A stretch of DNA of 30,600 nt, from positions 1-30,600 of the IMG/VR virus record IMGVR_UViG_3300042479_000213, one strand, 5' to 3'. A model generated the notes under the pieces. The model saw only the letters and a program-made list of their open reading frames with translations, made no database searches and was not told the DNA's origin. Source of the stretch: a virus. The translations under genes were made by a program, and so were the position numbers. This document shows, one piece after another, positions 7,598-16,146 of the stretch (position 1 is its first letter; each line of letters opens with the position of its first letter).

Positions 7598-8389
7598 ATG
7601 CAATTTACGTTTGATTTAATTTCTGACTTACATCTAGGCTCTACGGACACATTCAACTGGACTGGGTTGGCCACCAGCCCATTGTGCGTTGTTGCCGGTG
7701 ATATTTCCATGGATGTTGAAATAGTACGAGAAACCCTGGAGCATCTTGGCCAATGTTATCAAGCGGTGTTTTATATCGACGGCAACAACGAGCATAGATA
7801 TAGTCTAGATTCACTTTCGGGCAGTTATAACATACTAGAAGAAGCCGTTGCTGATATCAAAAATGTAGTGTTTTTGCAAAACAATTGTGTTGTCGTTAAT
7901 AATGTTGCATTCATTGGCACCAATGGTTGGTGGACATATGATTTAGATCCGAGCATTGATGATGAACAATGCAGATTATGGTATTGCGATATTATGGATG
8001 TCAGCATGCCTGTTACCAGTGCTATACACAGCATGGCGTATAACGATGTTGCTTACTTAAGAAACAGTATTAAAACCCTTCAAACACATCCGGATGTTAC
8101 GTCCATTGTTCTTGTCACGCACACTGTTCCAACTGTAGATTTAATCGATCATGATATGGAAATTACGTCAACTTATAAGTTTAATGTAATGGGAAATTCT
8201 CTAATGCAATTGGCACTGGATGGCGATACAGAAAACAAAGTTAAAACATGGTGCTTTGGACATTACCACAATCCCATTGATCAGCATCAAAATGGCATTA
8301 GATACGTGAACAATTGCCGAGGCAGAGTTGAAGATTCTACAGAATGGACTCCAACATATTACCCCAAGCGCATTGTTATTGATCTTTAA
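7598..8389 (+). CDS. Calcineurin-like metallophosphoesterase
   Basis: 263 aa. The binuclear-metal phosphoesterase motifs occur in order: D10-L-H12 (SDLHLG), G34-D35 (AGDISMD), GNNEH at 62-66, His175 (VLVTHTVPT) and G221-H-x-H224 (GHYHNP). The third motif is normally GNH[DE]; here the His position is Asn, with a His two residues later. The substrate could be a nucleic acid, nucleotide or phosphoprotein. The gene lies alone on the plus strand, 26 bases from a divergent gene, and its TAA overlaps the clpS stop by 4 bases. The ATG has no Shine-Dalgarno sequence and is preceded by TTTAAATA (7584-7591), so a leaderless or very short late transcript is possible. Confidence 0.88.
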   Translation: MQFTFDLISDLHLGSTDTFNWTGLATSPLCVVAGDISMDVEIVRETLEHLGQCYQAVFYIDGNNEHRYSLDSLSGSYNILEEAVADIKNVVFLQNNCVVVNNVAFIGTNGWWTYDLDPSIDDEQCRLWYCDIMDVSMPVTSAIHSMAYNDVAYLRNSIKTLQTHPDVTSIVLVTHTVPTVDLIDHDMEITSTYKFNVMGNSLMQLALDGDTENKVKTWCFGHYHNPIDQHQNGIRYVNNCRGRVEDSTEWTPTYYPKRIVIDL

Positions 8390-8691
8390 CGTAGGGTTTC
8401 AGGTTCTAGTTTAATCTGCAACGGATAATCGTTACTGCGAGCATCCAGTGTAACTTCAATGCCTTTTTGTTCGGCAATTTCATACGGCAAGATTGCAACA
8501 ACTGCAGACCCAGAATTATGAATATCTTCTGTAATTGTTACAGCAGTTTCTGCGGTGTATTCAAAGTGTTGTATCAAACTTTCAACTACAAAATCCACAG
8601 ATGTTTTGTTGTCATTCAAGTAGATAATTTTGAATAATGGTGGCTCACGCAATTCTACTTTTGATTTTGACACTGTATTTGTATCTGCCAT
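8386..8691 (-). CDS. clpS: ClpS, N-degron adaptor for Clp protease
   Basis: 101 aa from the ATG at 8691, which follows AAAGGATATAAA; the longer frame adds nine unsupported residues. ClpS binds proteins with N-terminal Phe, Leu, Trp or Tyr and hands them to ClpAP. The core matches ClpS: PPLFKIIYLNDNKTSVDFVV, then EDIHNSG, then YEIAEQK. By recall against E. coli ClpS, the pocket residues Asn34, Asp35, Thr38 and His66 correspond to Asn26, Asp27, Thr30 and His58, all present. The second Asp of the NDD triplet is Asn. It is the last gene of the proteostasis island, and its stop overlaps that of the convergent phosphoesterase. No clpA is seen here, so it would act with host ClpA or compete with host ClpS. 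Confidence 0.88.
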   Translation of the reverse strand: MADTNTVSKSKVELREPPLFKIIYLNDNKTSVDFVVESLIQHFEYTAETAVTITEDIHNSGSAVVAILPYEIAEQKGIEVTLDARSNDYPLQIKLEPETLR

Positions 8692-8707
8692 TTTATATCC
8701 TTTATTA

Positions 8708-8730
8708 TGTGGGGGCACCGCGCCCCCACA
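8708..8730 (-). other. Perfect 9-bp hairpin ahead of clpS
   Basis: Arms TGTGGGGGC and GCCCCCACA with a 5-base loop, directly before the AATAAAGGA ribosome site of clpS on the minus strand. No T-run follows, so it is not a classic terminator. It lies where a late transcript from 8732-8739 would begin, giving a structured 5' end. Confidence 0.7.
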
Positions 8731-8731
8731 G

Positions 8732-8739
8732 TATTTACT
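8732..8739 (-). promoter_or_regulatory. Late-type promoter box for clpS
   Basis: AGTAAATA, two mismatches from TATAAATA, in the same box-hairpin-ribosome-site order seen before hsp20 and the 14-aa ORF. With T4 spacing, the transcript starts in the hairpin's left arm. Confidence 0.4.
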
Positions 8740-8745
8740 ATTATA

Positions 8746-9204
8746 TTAAGAAGTGTAAGTGATTGCAATAGCCTTTGGCTTGGCTTCTTCGGGAACTTCA
8801 CGTCGTAAGTGAATGCTCAAGATACCAAGTTCAAGATGTGCATTGCTGATTTCCACATGATCTGCTAATTGGAATTCTCTGCGGAAACTACGCTCACTGA
8901 TGCCTTTGTGTAAAAATGTATAAGAGGCATCGGGTGATTCTACAGTTTCGGCACTGTGTTTGCCTTCAATGATCAAGAACTTCTTGTCCTTGGTAACTGA
9001 AAGATTGTCAGGGCCAAAGCCAGCCACAGCCACACTGATCATGTACTCGTCTTCATTCACTTGTACAATGTTATAAGGTGGATAGTTAGTGGTGGATTGT
9101 TGAGCACTCACACGCATGAGTTCATCAAACATGTTGTCAAATCCAATACCAAATTTGTGAATTGCAGGAATATCAAAACTGCGAAGTGTTAATGTTTTAG
9201 TCAT
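8746..9204 (-). CDS. hsp20: Small heat-shock protein Hsp20 (IbpA-like)
   Basis: 152 aa, the usual size. Small heat-shock proteins hold unfolding proteins as oligomers until ATP-dependent chaperones act. An N-arm (residues 1-45, FDIPAIHKFGIGFDNMFDEL) is followed by the alpha-crystallin domain (YNIVQVNEDEYMISVAVAGF through GILSIHLRREVPEE). The C-tail has IAI near residues 146-148, the I-x-I motif that docks neighbouring subunits. The ATG has AAAGGAGAAAACAA upstream. Hsp20 genes are common in T4-like cyanophages, but here it lies between groEL and clpS under its own late-type promoter and hairpin leader. Confidence 0.93.
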   Translation of the reverse strand: MTKTLTLRSFDIPAIHKFGIGFDNMFDELMRVSAQQSTTNYPPYNIVQVNEDEYMISVAVAGFGPDNLSVTKDKKFLIIEGKHSAETVESPDASYTFLHKGISERSFRREFQLADHVEISNAHLELGILSIHLRREVPEEAKPKAIAITYTS

Positions 9205-9238
9205 TTGTTTTCTCCTTTATTAAGCAAGTTGACTATAC

Positions 9239-9268
9239 TGTGTGGACCCGACCATCGGCATCCACACA
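9239..9268 (-). other. Hairpin in hsp20 leader
   Basis: An 8-bp outer stem (TGTGTGGA/TCCACACA) and a 4-bp inner stem (CCGA/TCGG) with a 3-base loop, lying between the groEL stop and the hsp20 ribosome site. It starts three bases after the promoter box on the minus strand. No T-run follows. Confidence 0.65.
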
Positions 9269-9270
9269 TG

Positions 9271-9278
9271 TATTTATT
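9271..9278 (-). promoter_or_regulatory. Late-type promoter box for hsp20
   Basis: AATAAATA facing hsp20, one mismatch from the T4 late box. The downstream layout (hairpin, then AACTTGCTTAATAAAGGAGAAAA) is shared with the leader at 11375-11436. Confidence 0.5.
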
Positions 9279-9304
9279 ATCGCAAGATCAAATTATCTTG
9301 TGAT

Positions 9305-10951
<1,647 letters not shown>

Positions 10952-11248
10952 TTATTCTCCTTTATTTACAATTGCCATTACATCGGTTTCGTACACGATG
11001 TTAAATTCTTCGTTGTCGACTTTGACTTTTTGCACAGCAGTCTTGCTGAACAGAACACGATCGCCAACTTTGACTACCATTGGCACCAGTTTACCATCTT
11101 CGGCAATACGGCCAAGGCCAACAGCAAGTACATCGCCTTGGCTGGGTTTTTCTGCTGCCGCATCTGGAATAATCAGACCACTGGCAGTTTTAGTTTCTGC
11201 CTCGATCAAACGCACAACAATGCGATCACGGATAGGGATTAATTTCAT
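10952..11248 (-). CDS. groS: GroES co-chaperonin
   Basis: 98 aa, the lid of the GroEL cage. The fold is recognisable from [20 protein letters not shown], the mobile loop ([20 protein letters not shown]) with its hydrophobic LII that docks on Gro[13 protein letters not shown], and the terminal [10 protein letters not shown]. Length and order match bacterial GroES, unlike T4 Gp31, which is longer and very divergent. The loop resembles betaproteobacterial GroES. The ATG has AAGGA upstream. Together with groEL, it is driven by a near-consensus sigma70 promoter and probably also by read-through from a late promoter. Confidence 0.97.
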   Translation of the reverse strand: MKLIPIRDRIVVRLIEAETKTASGLIIPDAAAEKPSQGDVLAVGLGRIAEDGKLVPMVVKVGDRVLFSKTAVQKVKVDNEEFNIVYETDVMAIVNKGE

Positions 11249-11281
11249 AGTTTTTCCTTATAATAAATGAATCAATAGAAT

Positions 11282-11310
11282 AGTATAACATAAGCCGATG
11301 GCTATGTCAA
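11282..11310 (-). promoter_or_regulatory. Strong sigma70 promoter for groES-groEL
   Basis: TTGACA at 11310-11305, a 17-base spacer and TATACT at 11287-11282, reading toward groES. The start codon lies 34 bases beyond the -10. The -35 is perfect and the -10 has one mismatch. The spacer lacks the AATTCCC element of the promoter family at 16.9-22.6 kb. This would give host-polymerase expression early in infection. Confidence 0.8.
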
Positions 11311-11329
11311 CTGAACTGGGTTAAAAAGG

Positions 11330-11374
11330 TTATGTGCTGATGCTGTGATCAGGTGGTGACAGGTTTTTGATCAT
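11330..11374 (-). CDS. Possible 14-aa leader peptide upstream of groES
   Basis: The ATG at 11374 is preceded by AAAGGAGAAAAA, one of the best ribosome sites in the window, and the frame MIKNLSPPDHSIST ends at TAA 11332-11330. The 20 or so bases before the ATG repeat the hsp20 leader (AACTTGCTTA[A/T]TAAAGGAGAAAA). It may be a leader peptide, or the stub of a duplicated hsp20 5' end (compare MTKTLTL). No conserved function is recognised. Confidence 0.45.
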   Translation of the reverse strand: MIKNLSPPDHSIST

Positions 11375-11404
11375 TTTTTCTCCTTTAATAAGCAAGTTAA
11401 TGTG

Positions 11405-11423
11405 ATGTAGCCCCGAAGGCACT
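11405..11423 (-). other. UUCG-loop hairpin at the 5' end of the late transcript
   Basis: On the minus strand GTAG..GCC-TTCG-GG..CTAC forms a 4-bp outer and 2-bp inner stem with a UUCG tetraloop. With T4 late spacing from the box at 11429-11436, its first base would be the transcription start. Confidence 0.45.
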
Positions 11424-11428
11424 ACAAA

Positions 11429-11436
11429 GATATTTA
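11429..11436 (-). promoter_or_regulatory. T4 consensus late promoter upstream of the groE region
   Basis: Exact TATAAATA on the minus strand in the gap after clpX. It drives the 14-aa ORF and probably groES-groEL by read-through, as no terminator is visible before groES. Confidence 0.65.
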
Positions 11437-11456
11437 TACCGGGAAATCAGAAACCG

Positions 11457-12656
11457 TTAAGAATTTTGTTGTTCTAGGTTAATAGGTGTAGCGACTTGTG
11501 TTTTATCAATGGCAATTTTTAAAATATTGCGCGATTGATAATCTTTTAAGTTGTACATATGGGGAAGTAGTACTCGTTCAAGTTCTGTGTGCAATCCGCG
11601 AGCACCTGTTTTTGTGGTAATTGTACGTTCTGCAATCAAGTCTATACTGTCAGCATCAAAGTCCAGGGCCACACCATCTTGATTAAACAACCATCTGTAC
11701 TGACTGACCAAGTTGTTTTTTACTTCTGTTAAAATAGTAATAAGTTGAGATTTAGTTAGTTCTTCCAACTGTATAATAGATGGGAACCGTCCTACAAACT
11801 CTGGAATCATTCCGTAACGTACCAAATCGTCAGGTGTGATTGCTTCGGATACAGTTTCTTTGACAGTGCTGGCGCCAAACCCAATCGACGTGCCTTGTGT
11901 ACGTGCTTTGATCACTTTGTCTAGTCCAACAAATGCACCACCTACAATAAACAGTATGTTGGCAGTGTCAATGTCAATTGTTTCACTGCTGGATGTTTTG
12001 CGCACTCCTTGATTTGGCACTTTACAACGTGTGCCTTCGATCAGTTTGAGCAGTGCTTGTTGAACACCTTCGCCACTGACATCACGTGATACAGTACTGC
12101 TTTCACCTTTGCGAGCAATCTTATCTACTTCGTCAAGAAAGACGATTCCACGTTGTGTGCGTTCAACATCGTTGCCGCTGGCGTGATACAATCTAGCAAT
12201 CAAACTGTCAACATCGTCACCTACATAGCCTGCTTCTGTCAGCGTTGTGGCATCTGCAATGACAAAAGGCACATCCAGGTATTTGGCCACTGTGCGAGCC
12301 ATTAGTGTTTTACCTGTGCCAGTTGGGCCGGTCATCAAGATGTTGGCTTTTTGTATTTCGTTTTCGGGATCTGCATTGCCAATACGTTTGTAGTGATTGG
12401 CAATTGCTACACTTAACACAATTTTGGCAGTGGTCTGGCCAATTACATATTGGTCCAGATACCGATGTATTTCACGTGGATCTAACACTGACTCTGTTGT
12501 GGGTTTCTTGTCGTGTTCTTTTGACAACAACAGTCCGTGACAAAATTCCACGCACTCGTTGCATATACCAACATTGTGTCCTACAATTAGTTTGCCCACT
12601 TGATCTTTGTGCTTGTTACAAAAATTACAATGCGTGGGTGTTGTTTTAGCGATCAT
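11457..12656 (-). CDS. clpX: ClpX, AAA+ unfoldase of ClpXP protease
   Basis: 399 aa. ClpX unfolds tagged proteins and feeds them to ClpP. The N-terminal zinc domain has Cys10, Cys13, Cys32 and Cys35. The Walker A motif GPTGTGKT is at 110-117, pore-1 GYVG at 143-146, Walker B FLDEVD at 173-178 and sensor 2 GAR at 351-353. The IGF tripeptide (258-260) that docks into ClpP is present, so it should work with host ClpP; no ClpP is encoded here. The pore-entry RKH loop reads RKT at 219-221, which could change substrate choice. The C-terminus is slightly shorter than that of E. coli. It lies one base after the 512-aa membrane gene (12658-14196) and ahead of groES-groEL. A role in degrading host regulators or freeing assembly factors is inferred. 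Confidence 0.96.
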   Translation of the reverse strand: MIAKTTPTHCNFCNKHKDQVGKLIVGHNVGICNECVEFCHGLLLSKEHDKKPTTESVLDPREIHRYLDQYVIGQTTAKIVLSVAIANHYKRIGNADPENEIQKANILMTGPTGTGKTLMARTVAKYLDVPFVIADATTLTEAGYVGDDVDSLIARLYHASGNDVERTQRGIVFLDEVDKIARKGESSTVSRDVSGEGVQQALLKLIEGTRCKVPNQGVRKTSSSETIDIDTANILFIVGGAFVGLDKVIKARTQGTSIGFGASTVKETVSEAITPDDLVRYGMIPEFVGRFPSIIQLEELTKSQLITILTEVKNNLVSQYRWLFNQDGVALDFDADSIDLIAERTITTKTGARGLHTELERVLLPHMYNLKDYQSRNILKIAIDKTQVATPINLEQQNS

Positions 12657-12657
12657 T

Positions 12658-14196
12658 TTATTGTCCGGTCAACCGGCGTTCAATTTGTTCTTGTTCTGCT
12701 TCGCTTAACAGATCTGGATCGTATTCGCCCGAGTCAATTTTCACAATCAAGTGATCGATGTAGGCTTCATTGTATGCATAGCGATTGTTTAATTGCTTGT
12801 CTACCTCTATCCAATTATTTCCATTGAACTTATACAGTACACTTGGCAACCGATCAACACGCAAGAAAGTATCGCCTTTCTTTGGACTTAACGGAAATGA
12901 CGTTCCGAACCCAGTGGTGTTTTCTTTTGCGGGTGCGTTGTCAGGAGTTGGTCCTAGGTAGTATTTGGAAGACATCCAAGGTAGCGTATCAATCTTACCA
13001 ATTTCGTACAAACGTTGCTGAGCTTTTAATGTTTGTCCAGGATTTTCTTCTTTCCATCGACGTGCGGCTGTTTTGGCTTCAGCATCCATTCCGTCCAGGT
13101 GATCATCTTCTGTATCGGGTGTTTGAATATCGGTGGTAACGACATTCGTGTTGACTTCTTCTGTTTTAACAATCCTGTCAGTAGGAACTTCTGCCACGGG
13201 TAAATCTTCGTTTGCGTCATGTTGCTCTCCATTTGTGTTACAATCTTTGTTGGGACAAAATAGTCCAATGCCTGGTGCGTCTACTAGTGTGGTGCCACAT
13301 TTGGCACAGTCAATGGCAGTGTCTTCTGGAAACAAGGTGCTTTTAACAACCAGGTCTCCAGTTGGTAAATCTTTTACTAGGTCTTGTAGCTGTTCAATTT
13401 GTTCGTCACTGAGTGGGCCGTCATCTGCTGGGTACTTTTTTTCTCTGTTCCACTTTAGACTCTCAGTAGCAGCCAACAGCATCATGATGGCCAATGGATC
13501 AAACACTGTGACCAATATTATAATAACCCATCGAACTGCTTTTTCTAATAGATTAGTATCAGGGTTGTCACCATAGATAAGTGCGGCTATGTATTTGATA
13601 GGGCCAACTTCGGCTTCTACTTTGCGTACTTCAGCCGCGATGGGCGCACGTTGTTCGTTGAGTGCTGTGATTTTTTGTTGTGCTGTTGCAATGTCTGCAA
13701 GGAGGCGAGCACGTTCTTTCTGCTGGGTTCTGCGTATGCTGACAGCTTTGTCTGCCCCTTTTTCGTCCTGACTGCGACCCATAACTTGGTCCACAGCCTC
13801 ATCCATCTGTTTGAGAGCTTTGCGATTAGCATCTATGTTTTCTTTTTCGACCTTGATCTTTTCGTCATACAAAGCAATTTTGGCTTGTACATCACCGGAT
13901 ACCATGCCTTGGTCCATGTGTGCTTTTGAAAGGAATCCAAAGATGCCCATACTGGTGATGACCATGAGCATGAACACTGCTGGCACCAAGTAAGCCTTCA
14001 TTAACCAACGGCATTGGCGCCAGTATTCATGTAGCCACAGTGTGACTACAATTTTTGCCAGTTCCAGTATGCCGCCCATGATTATAATAGGCACCACAGC
14101 GGCAGCAAATATGGCAGCAAGACCGGCAATTGAATACCAGGCCGCAATAACCGACAGGCTCAATGCTACTGCTAATGTAATCAAACTTAGAAACAT
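12658..14196 (-). CDS. Large multi-pass membrane protein with coiled coil and zinc ribbon
   Basis: 512 aa from the ATG at 14196. A GTG at 14253 would overlap the upstream gene and lacks a ribosome site. Hydrophobic segments lie near residues 2-27, 30-50, 68-90 and 212-235 (VIIILVTVFDPLAIMMLLAA). Between the third and fourth is a long charged coiled coil (about 95-195). A likely zinc ribbon follows (CAKCGTTL then CPNKDC), then an acidic linker and a C-domain with WKEENPGQTLKAQQRLYEIG and PKKGDTFLRVDRLPSVLYKF. I recall similar proteins in T4-like marine phages, with no assigned function. A late-type box sits seven bases before the ATG. It might be a virion or infection-stage membrane protein; unproven. 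Confidence 0.75.
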   Translation of the reverse strand: MFLSLITLAVALSLSVIAAWYSIAGLAAIFAAAVVPIIIMGGILELAKIVVTLWLHEYWRQCRWLMKAYLVPAVFMLMVITSMGIFGFLSKAHMDQGMVSGDVQAKIALYDEKIKVEKENIDANRKALKQMDEAVDQVMGRSQDEKGADKAVSIRRTQQKERARLLADIATAQQKITALNEQRAPIAAEVRKVEAEVGPIKYIAALIYGDNPDTNLLEKAVRWVIIILVTVFDPLAIMMLLAATESLKWNREKKYPADDGPLSDEQIEQLQDLVKDLPTGDLVVKSTLFPEDTAIDCAKCGTTLVDAPGIGLFCPNKDCNTNGEQHDANEDLPVAEVPTDRIVKTEEVNTNVVTTDIQTPDTEDDHLDGMDAEAKTAARRWKEENPGQTLKAQQRLYEIGKIDTLPWMSSKYYLGPTPDNAPAKENTTGFGTSFPLSPKKGDTFLRVDRLPSVLYKFNGNNWIEVDKQLNNRYAYNEAYIDHLIVKIDSGEYDPDLLSEAEQEQIERRLTGQ

Positions 14197-14203
14197 AATG
14201 TAA

Positions 14204-14211
14204 TATTTATC
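14204..14211 (-). promoter_or_regulatory. Late-type promoter box before the membrane/coiled-coil gene
   Basis: GATAAATA on the minus strand, seven bases before the ATG at 14196. With T4 spacing the transcript would start about one base from the ATG, which means an almost leaderless message, consistent with the missing Shine-Dalgarno sequence. Confidence 0.45.
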
Positions 14212-14215
14212 TGTG

Positions 14216-14614
14216 TTAGTTCCATGTCCGGTGTACTTCGGCAATCCACTCACGACCGTCGTATTCGTCTATTTGCCAGTCTACAGAGGCAGGAATCTCT
14301 ACAACTTTTAATTCAGCAAAATTGCCATTGGCTCGTTCTCCCAATTCACGCACAACGGACACTAGTACCGGATCATCACGTGGAATATCACTGCTGTACC
14401 AGATTTTTCCATTGACCAGAATTAGCGGACCATATCGTTCAGTGTCGAATCGACTTTCACGATCTTGTGTTGTATAGTCAGTTAGCGATCGTTTTAGATA
14501 CAACAGTTCGGCTTCTTGACTTAACCCGTAGCCACCGTGGCATGAGTTGATGACCACATACCGAACGCCTTTGAGATAGCGTATGAGTTTTTCTTGTTCG
14601 GTTTCTTGTATCAT
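14216..14614 (-). CDS. Conserved phage hypothetical protein
   Basis: 132 aa. It contains YVVINSCHGGYGLSQEAELL near residues 19-38, then SSDIPRDDPVLVSVVRELG and ELKVVEIPASVDWQIDEYDG near the C-terminus. I recognise this arrangement as a protein often found in T4-like aquatic phages and some other phages, without a known role. The ATG overlaps the GNAT-like gene stop (ATGA). There are no membrane or enzyme motifs that I can name. Confidence 0.8.
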   Translation of the reverse strand: MIQETEQEKLIRYLKGVRYVVINSCHGGYGLSQEAELLYLKRSLTDYTTQDRESRFDTERYGPLILVNGKIWYSSDIPRDDPVLVSVVRELGERANGNFAELKVVEIPASVDWQIDEYDGREWIAEVHRTWN

Positions 14615-15075
14615 TCATCGAATAGATATTCGTAATTGACCGATGTTGTGTTGACTTGTAATACCACTGCACCATTACGCAGATGAAAACGTCGAGCCAT
14701 TTCTGTTTGTGGGCTCAATGTTATAAATCGTTTGACTGGCATTGTATCTTTGATCAGTTTGGCAGCACCCAGCACAAGTTCACGACCAGCACCAGGCCGG
14801 TAACTCCATACTGTATAGAATACCACAATTTCACCAATAGGTTCGTCGGGTGTGGCAGGAGTAGAAAACTTTTCCAGTTCGCCTTCGTCAGTTGGCACTT
14901 GATTACAAAATGCCGCACAAATCACAGCCAGTACTTCGTTTGTGCTGTCATCTTCTAATACAAATACTTCTCTATTGGGATCCACACGCCAAAAGACCGG
15001 CAGATGCGGACGAACAGGATCGTCCTTGATAAAATTTAAATAATAGTCTGTTCTTACACTTTTTATTACGGCCAT
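14611..15075 (-). CDS. GNAT-like acyltransferase-fold protein
   Basis: 154 aa. The order fits the acyl-CoA N-acyltransferase fold: strand EVLAVICAAFCNQ (47-59), strand GEIVVFYTVWSYRPGAGREL (80-99) with the pyrophosphate-binding Arg/Gly pattern R-x-G-x-G, a following helix LVLGAAKLIKD, then FITLSPQTEMARRFHLRNGA with the C-terminal GNAT helix and strand. Donor and acceptor are unknown. It sits one base after the RHH-like gene and overlaps the next gene's start. Assignment to GNAT is from pattern alone. Confidence 0.65.
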   Translation of the reverse strand: MAVIKSVRTDYYLNFIKDDPVRPHLPVFWRVDPNREVFVLEDDSTNEVLAVICAAFCNQVPTDEGELEKFSTPATPDEPIGEIVVFYTVWSYRPGAGRELVLGAAKLIKDTMPVKRFITLSPQTEMARRFHLRNGAVVLQVNTTSVNYEYLFDE

Positions 15076-15076
15076 A

Positions 15077-15628
15077 TTATCCTAAATCTTGTGCGTAGTC
15101 ATTTGCAAACTTGTCCAACTTGTGTTGCTCAATTGCGGCTCTCAGTGCTTGCTCAACAAATTCATTAAATGTCATGTCCTGGTCATGTGCCAGCTTCATG
15201 TACTTCAACAGCTCTTCATCTGAAAAGTCCACTTGCATTTGTACGCGAGTGTCGTAGGCCTTGCCGGCCACAATGGCTTCTAACTTTTCCAAGAAATCTT
15301 GTTCAACATCCAAATCAATGTAGTCAACATTGTCCCAGGCTTGATTGGCCGACTCGCCACGTTGAGCAGCCTCGGCTGCATTCTTGTCCTGGTACTTGGG
15401 GTTGATCAAGCGATATGCACGTTCGTGTGTGTAGTCACACACTGTCACTTCATATACCTTTTGACTTTTGGTGCTGAACACAATATTGGCACTCCAGCCA
15501 CCTACCCCGTGAACACCGTTCCACGCACTCAGTTGATGCGAATTAGAACCGTAACAATTCCATCCGTAATCGCCGCCTTCGGAGATACGGTAATTAATAG
15601 CTTCCATAAATTGTTGCATTGTGATCAT
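15077..15628 (-). CDS. Hypothetical protein with C-terminal ribbon-helix-helix-like domain
   Basis: 183 aa from the ATG at 15628; the longer frame uses a TTG and overlaps the upstream gene. The N-part (residues 1-90) has Gly/Tyr/Trp-rich sequence (YGWNCYGSNSHQLSAW, then VYEVTVCDYTHERAYRLINP). The C-part (from about 125) reads TRVQMQVDFSDEELLKYMKL, then TFNEFVEQALRAAIEQHKL: a strand and two helices as in ribbon-helix-helix DNA-binding proteins. It may be a regulator or DNA-binding structural factor. The domain call is by eye. Confidence 0.6.
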   Translation of the reverse strand: MITMQQFMEAINYRISEGGDYGWNCYGSNSHQLSAWNGVHGVGGWSANIVFSTKSQKVYEVTVCDYTHERAYRLINPKYQDKNAAEAAQRGESANQAWDNVDYIDLDVEQDFLEKLEAIVAGKAYDTRVQMQVDFSDEELLKYMKLAHDQDMTFNEFVEQALRAAIEQHKLDKFANDYAQDLG

Positions 15629-15651
15629 TTTGTGTCTTTCATAAATTAAGG

Positions 15652-16146
15652 TTAATTTGTCGGAAAAGGCCAATTGGCATTGTTGCTTTGTGTTTTTTCT
15701 TTTGTTTTTAGCTTAATATTTTCTTCAATCACTGTGCCATCATCTTCGCACAGATCAACTTGGTATGGTGCAATGACGTGTACTGCGGCATCTTCTTCGG
15801 CCCAGTCATGCTCACCATCATAGAGCCAACCAGCACCACCTTCGTAGTAAAGTTCTTTGAGTTCTTGTTGTTCAAGTTCGCCGATATCATCGCTGAATTC
15901 CCATTCAATGCTGACACTGTCATCAAACTCACAGCCCCACCCTGCATCTGTTCGAGCATAGGCAACAGGATCACCGGACCAGGGAAGATTGCAGTCTAGG
16001 TCTTCTTCAATGAATCCTTGTCCCCAACGATATGTTTCATCTATGTTAAACCAACTGATGCTACCGTCTGGATTTTTACGATACATCTCTACATGCCAGA
16101 CAATGCTTTTCTTTTCCAGTGGTTTAATTAGATAAACTCGACTCAT
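15652..16146 (-). CDS. Acidic hypothetical protein, paralogue of the 137-aa protein at 16323-16736
   Basis: 164 aa, strongly acidic and Trp-rich. Shared landmarks with its neighbour are ETYRWGQGFIEED (compare EGYRWGEFYCESDE), a WEFSDDIGELEQQELKELYY block (compare DWTFPEDMTEAEQAEIEAAW), GW-containing acidic sequence and a terminal EDDGTVI (compare DEDGMVV). This indicates a duplication separated by the small membrane gene. It has a polar C-terminal extension (KLKTKEKTQSNNANWPF). Function unknown. Acidity and early position allow a DNA-mimic or inhibitor guess, nothing more. Confidence 0.75.
   Translation of the reverse strand: MSRVYLIKPLEKKSIVWHVEMYRKNPDGSISWFNIDETYRWGQGFIEEDLDCNLPWSGDPVAYARTDAGWGCEFDDSVSIEWEFSDDIGELEQQELKELYYEGGAGWLYDGEHDWAEEDAAVHVIAPYQVDLCEDDGTVIEENIKLKTKEKTQSNNANWPFPTN

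Noticed and set aside
8708-8730. GC-rich hairpin considered as a rho-independent terminator of hsp20
   Set aside because: No T-run follows on the minus strand, and the clpS ribosome site begins at once. A 5'-leader hairpin explains it better.
13026-13832. Several out-of-frame ORFs on both strands within the membrane/coiled-coil gene
   Set aside because: They overlap a long gene with a clear domain pattern, and lack ribosome sites.
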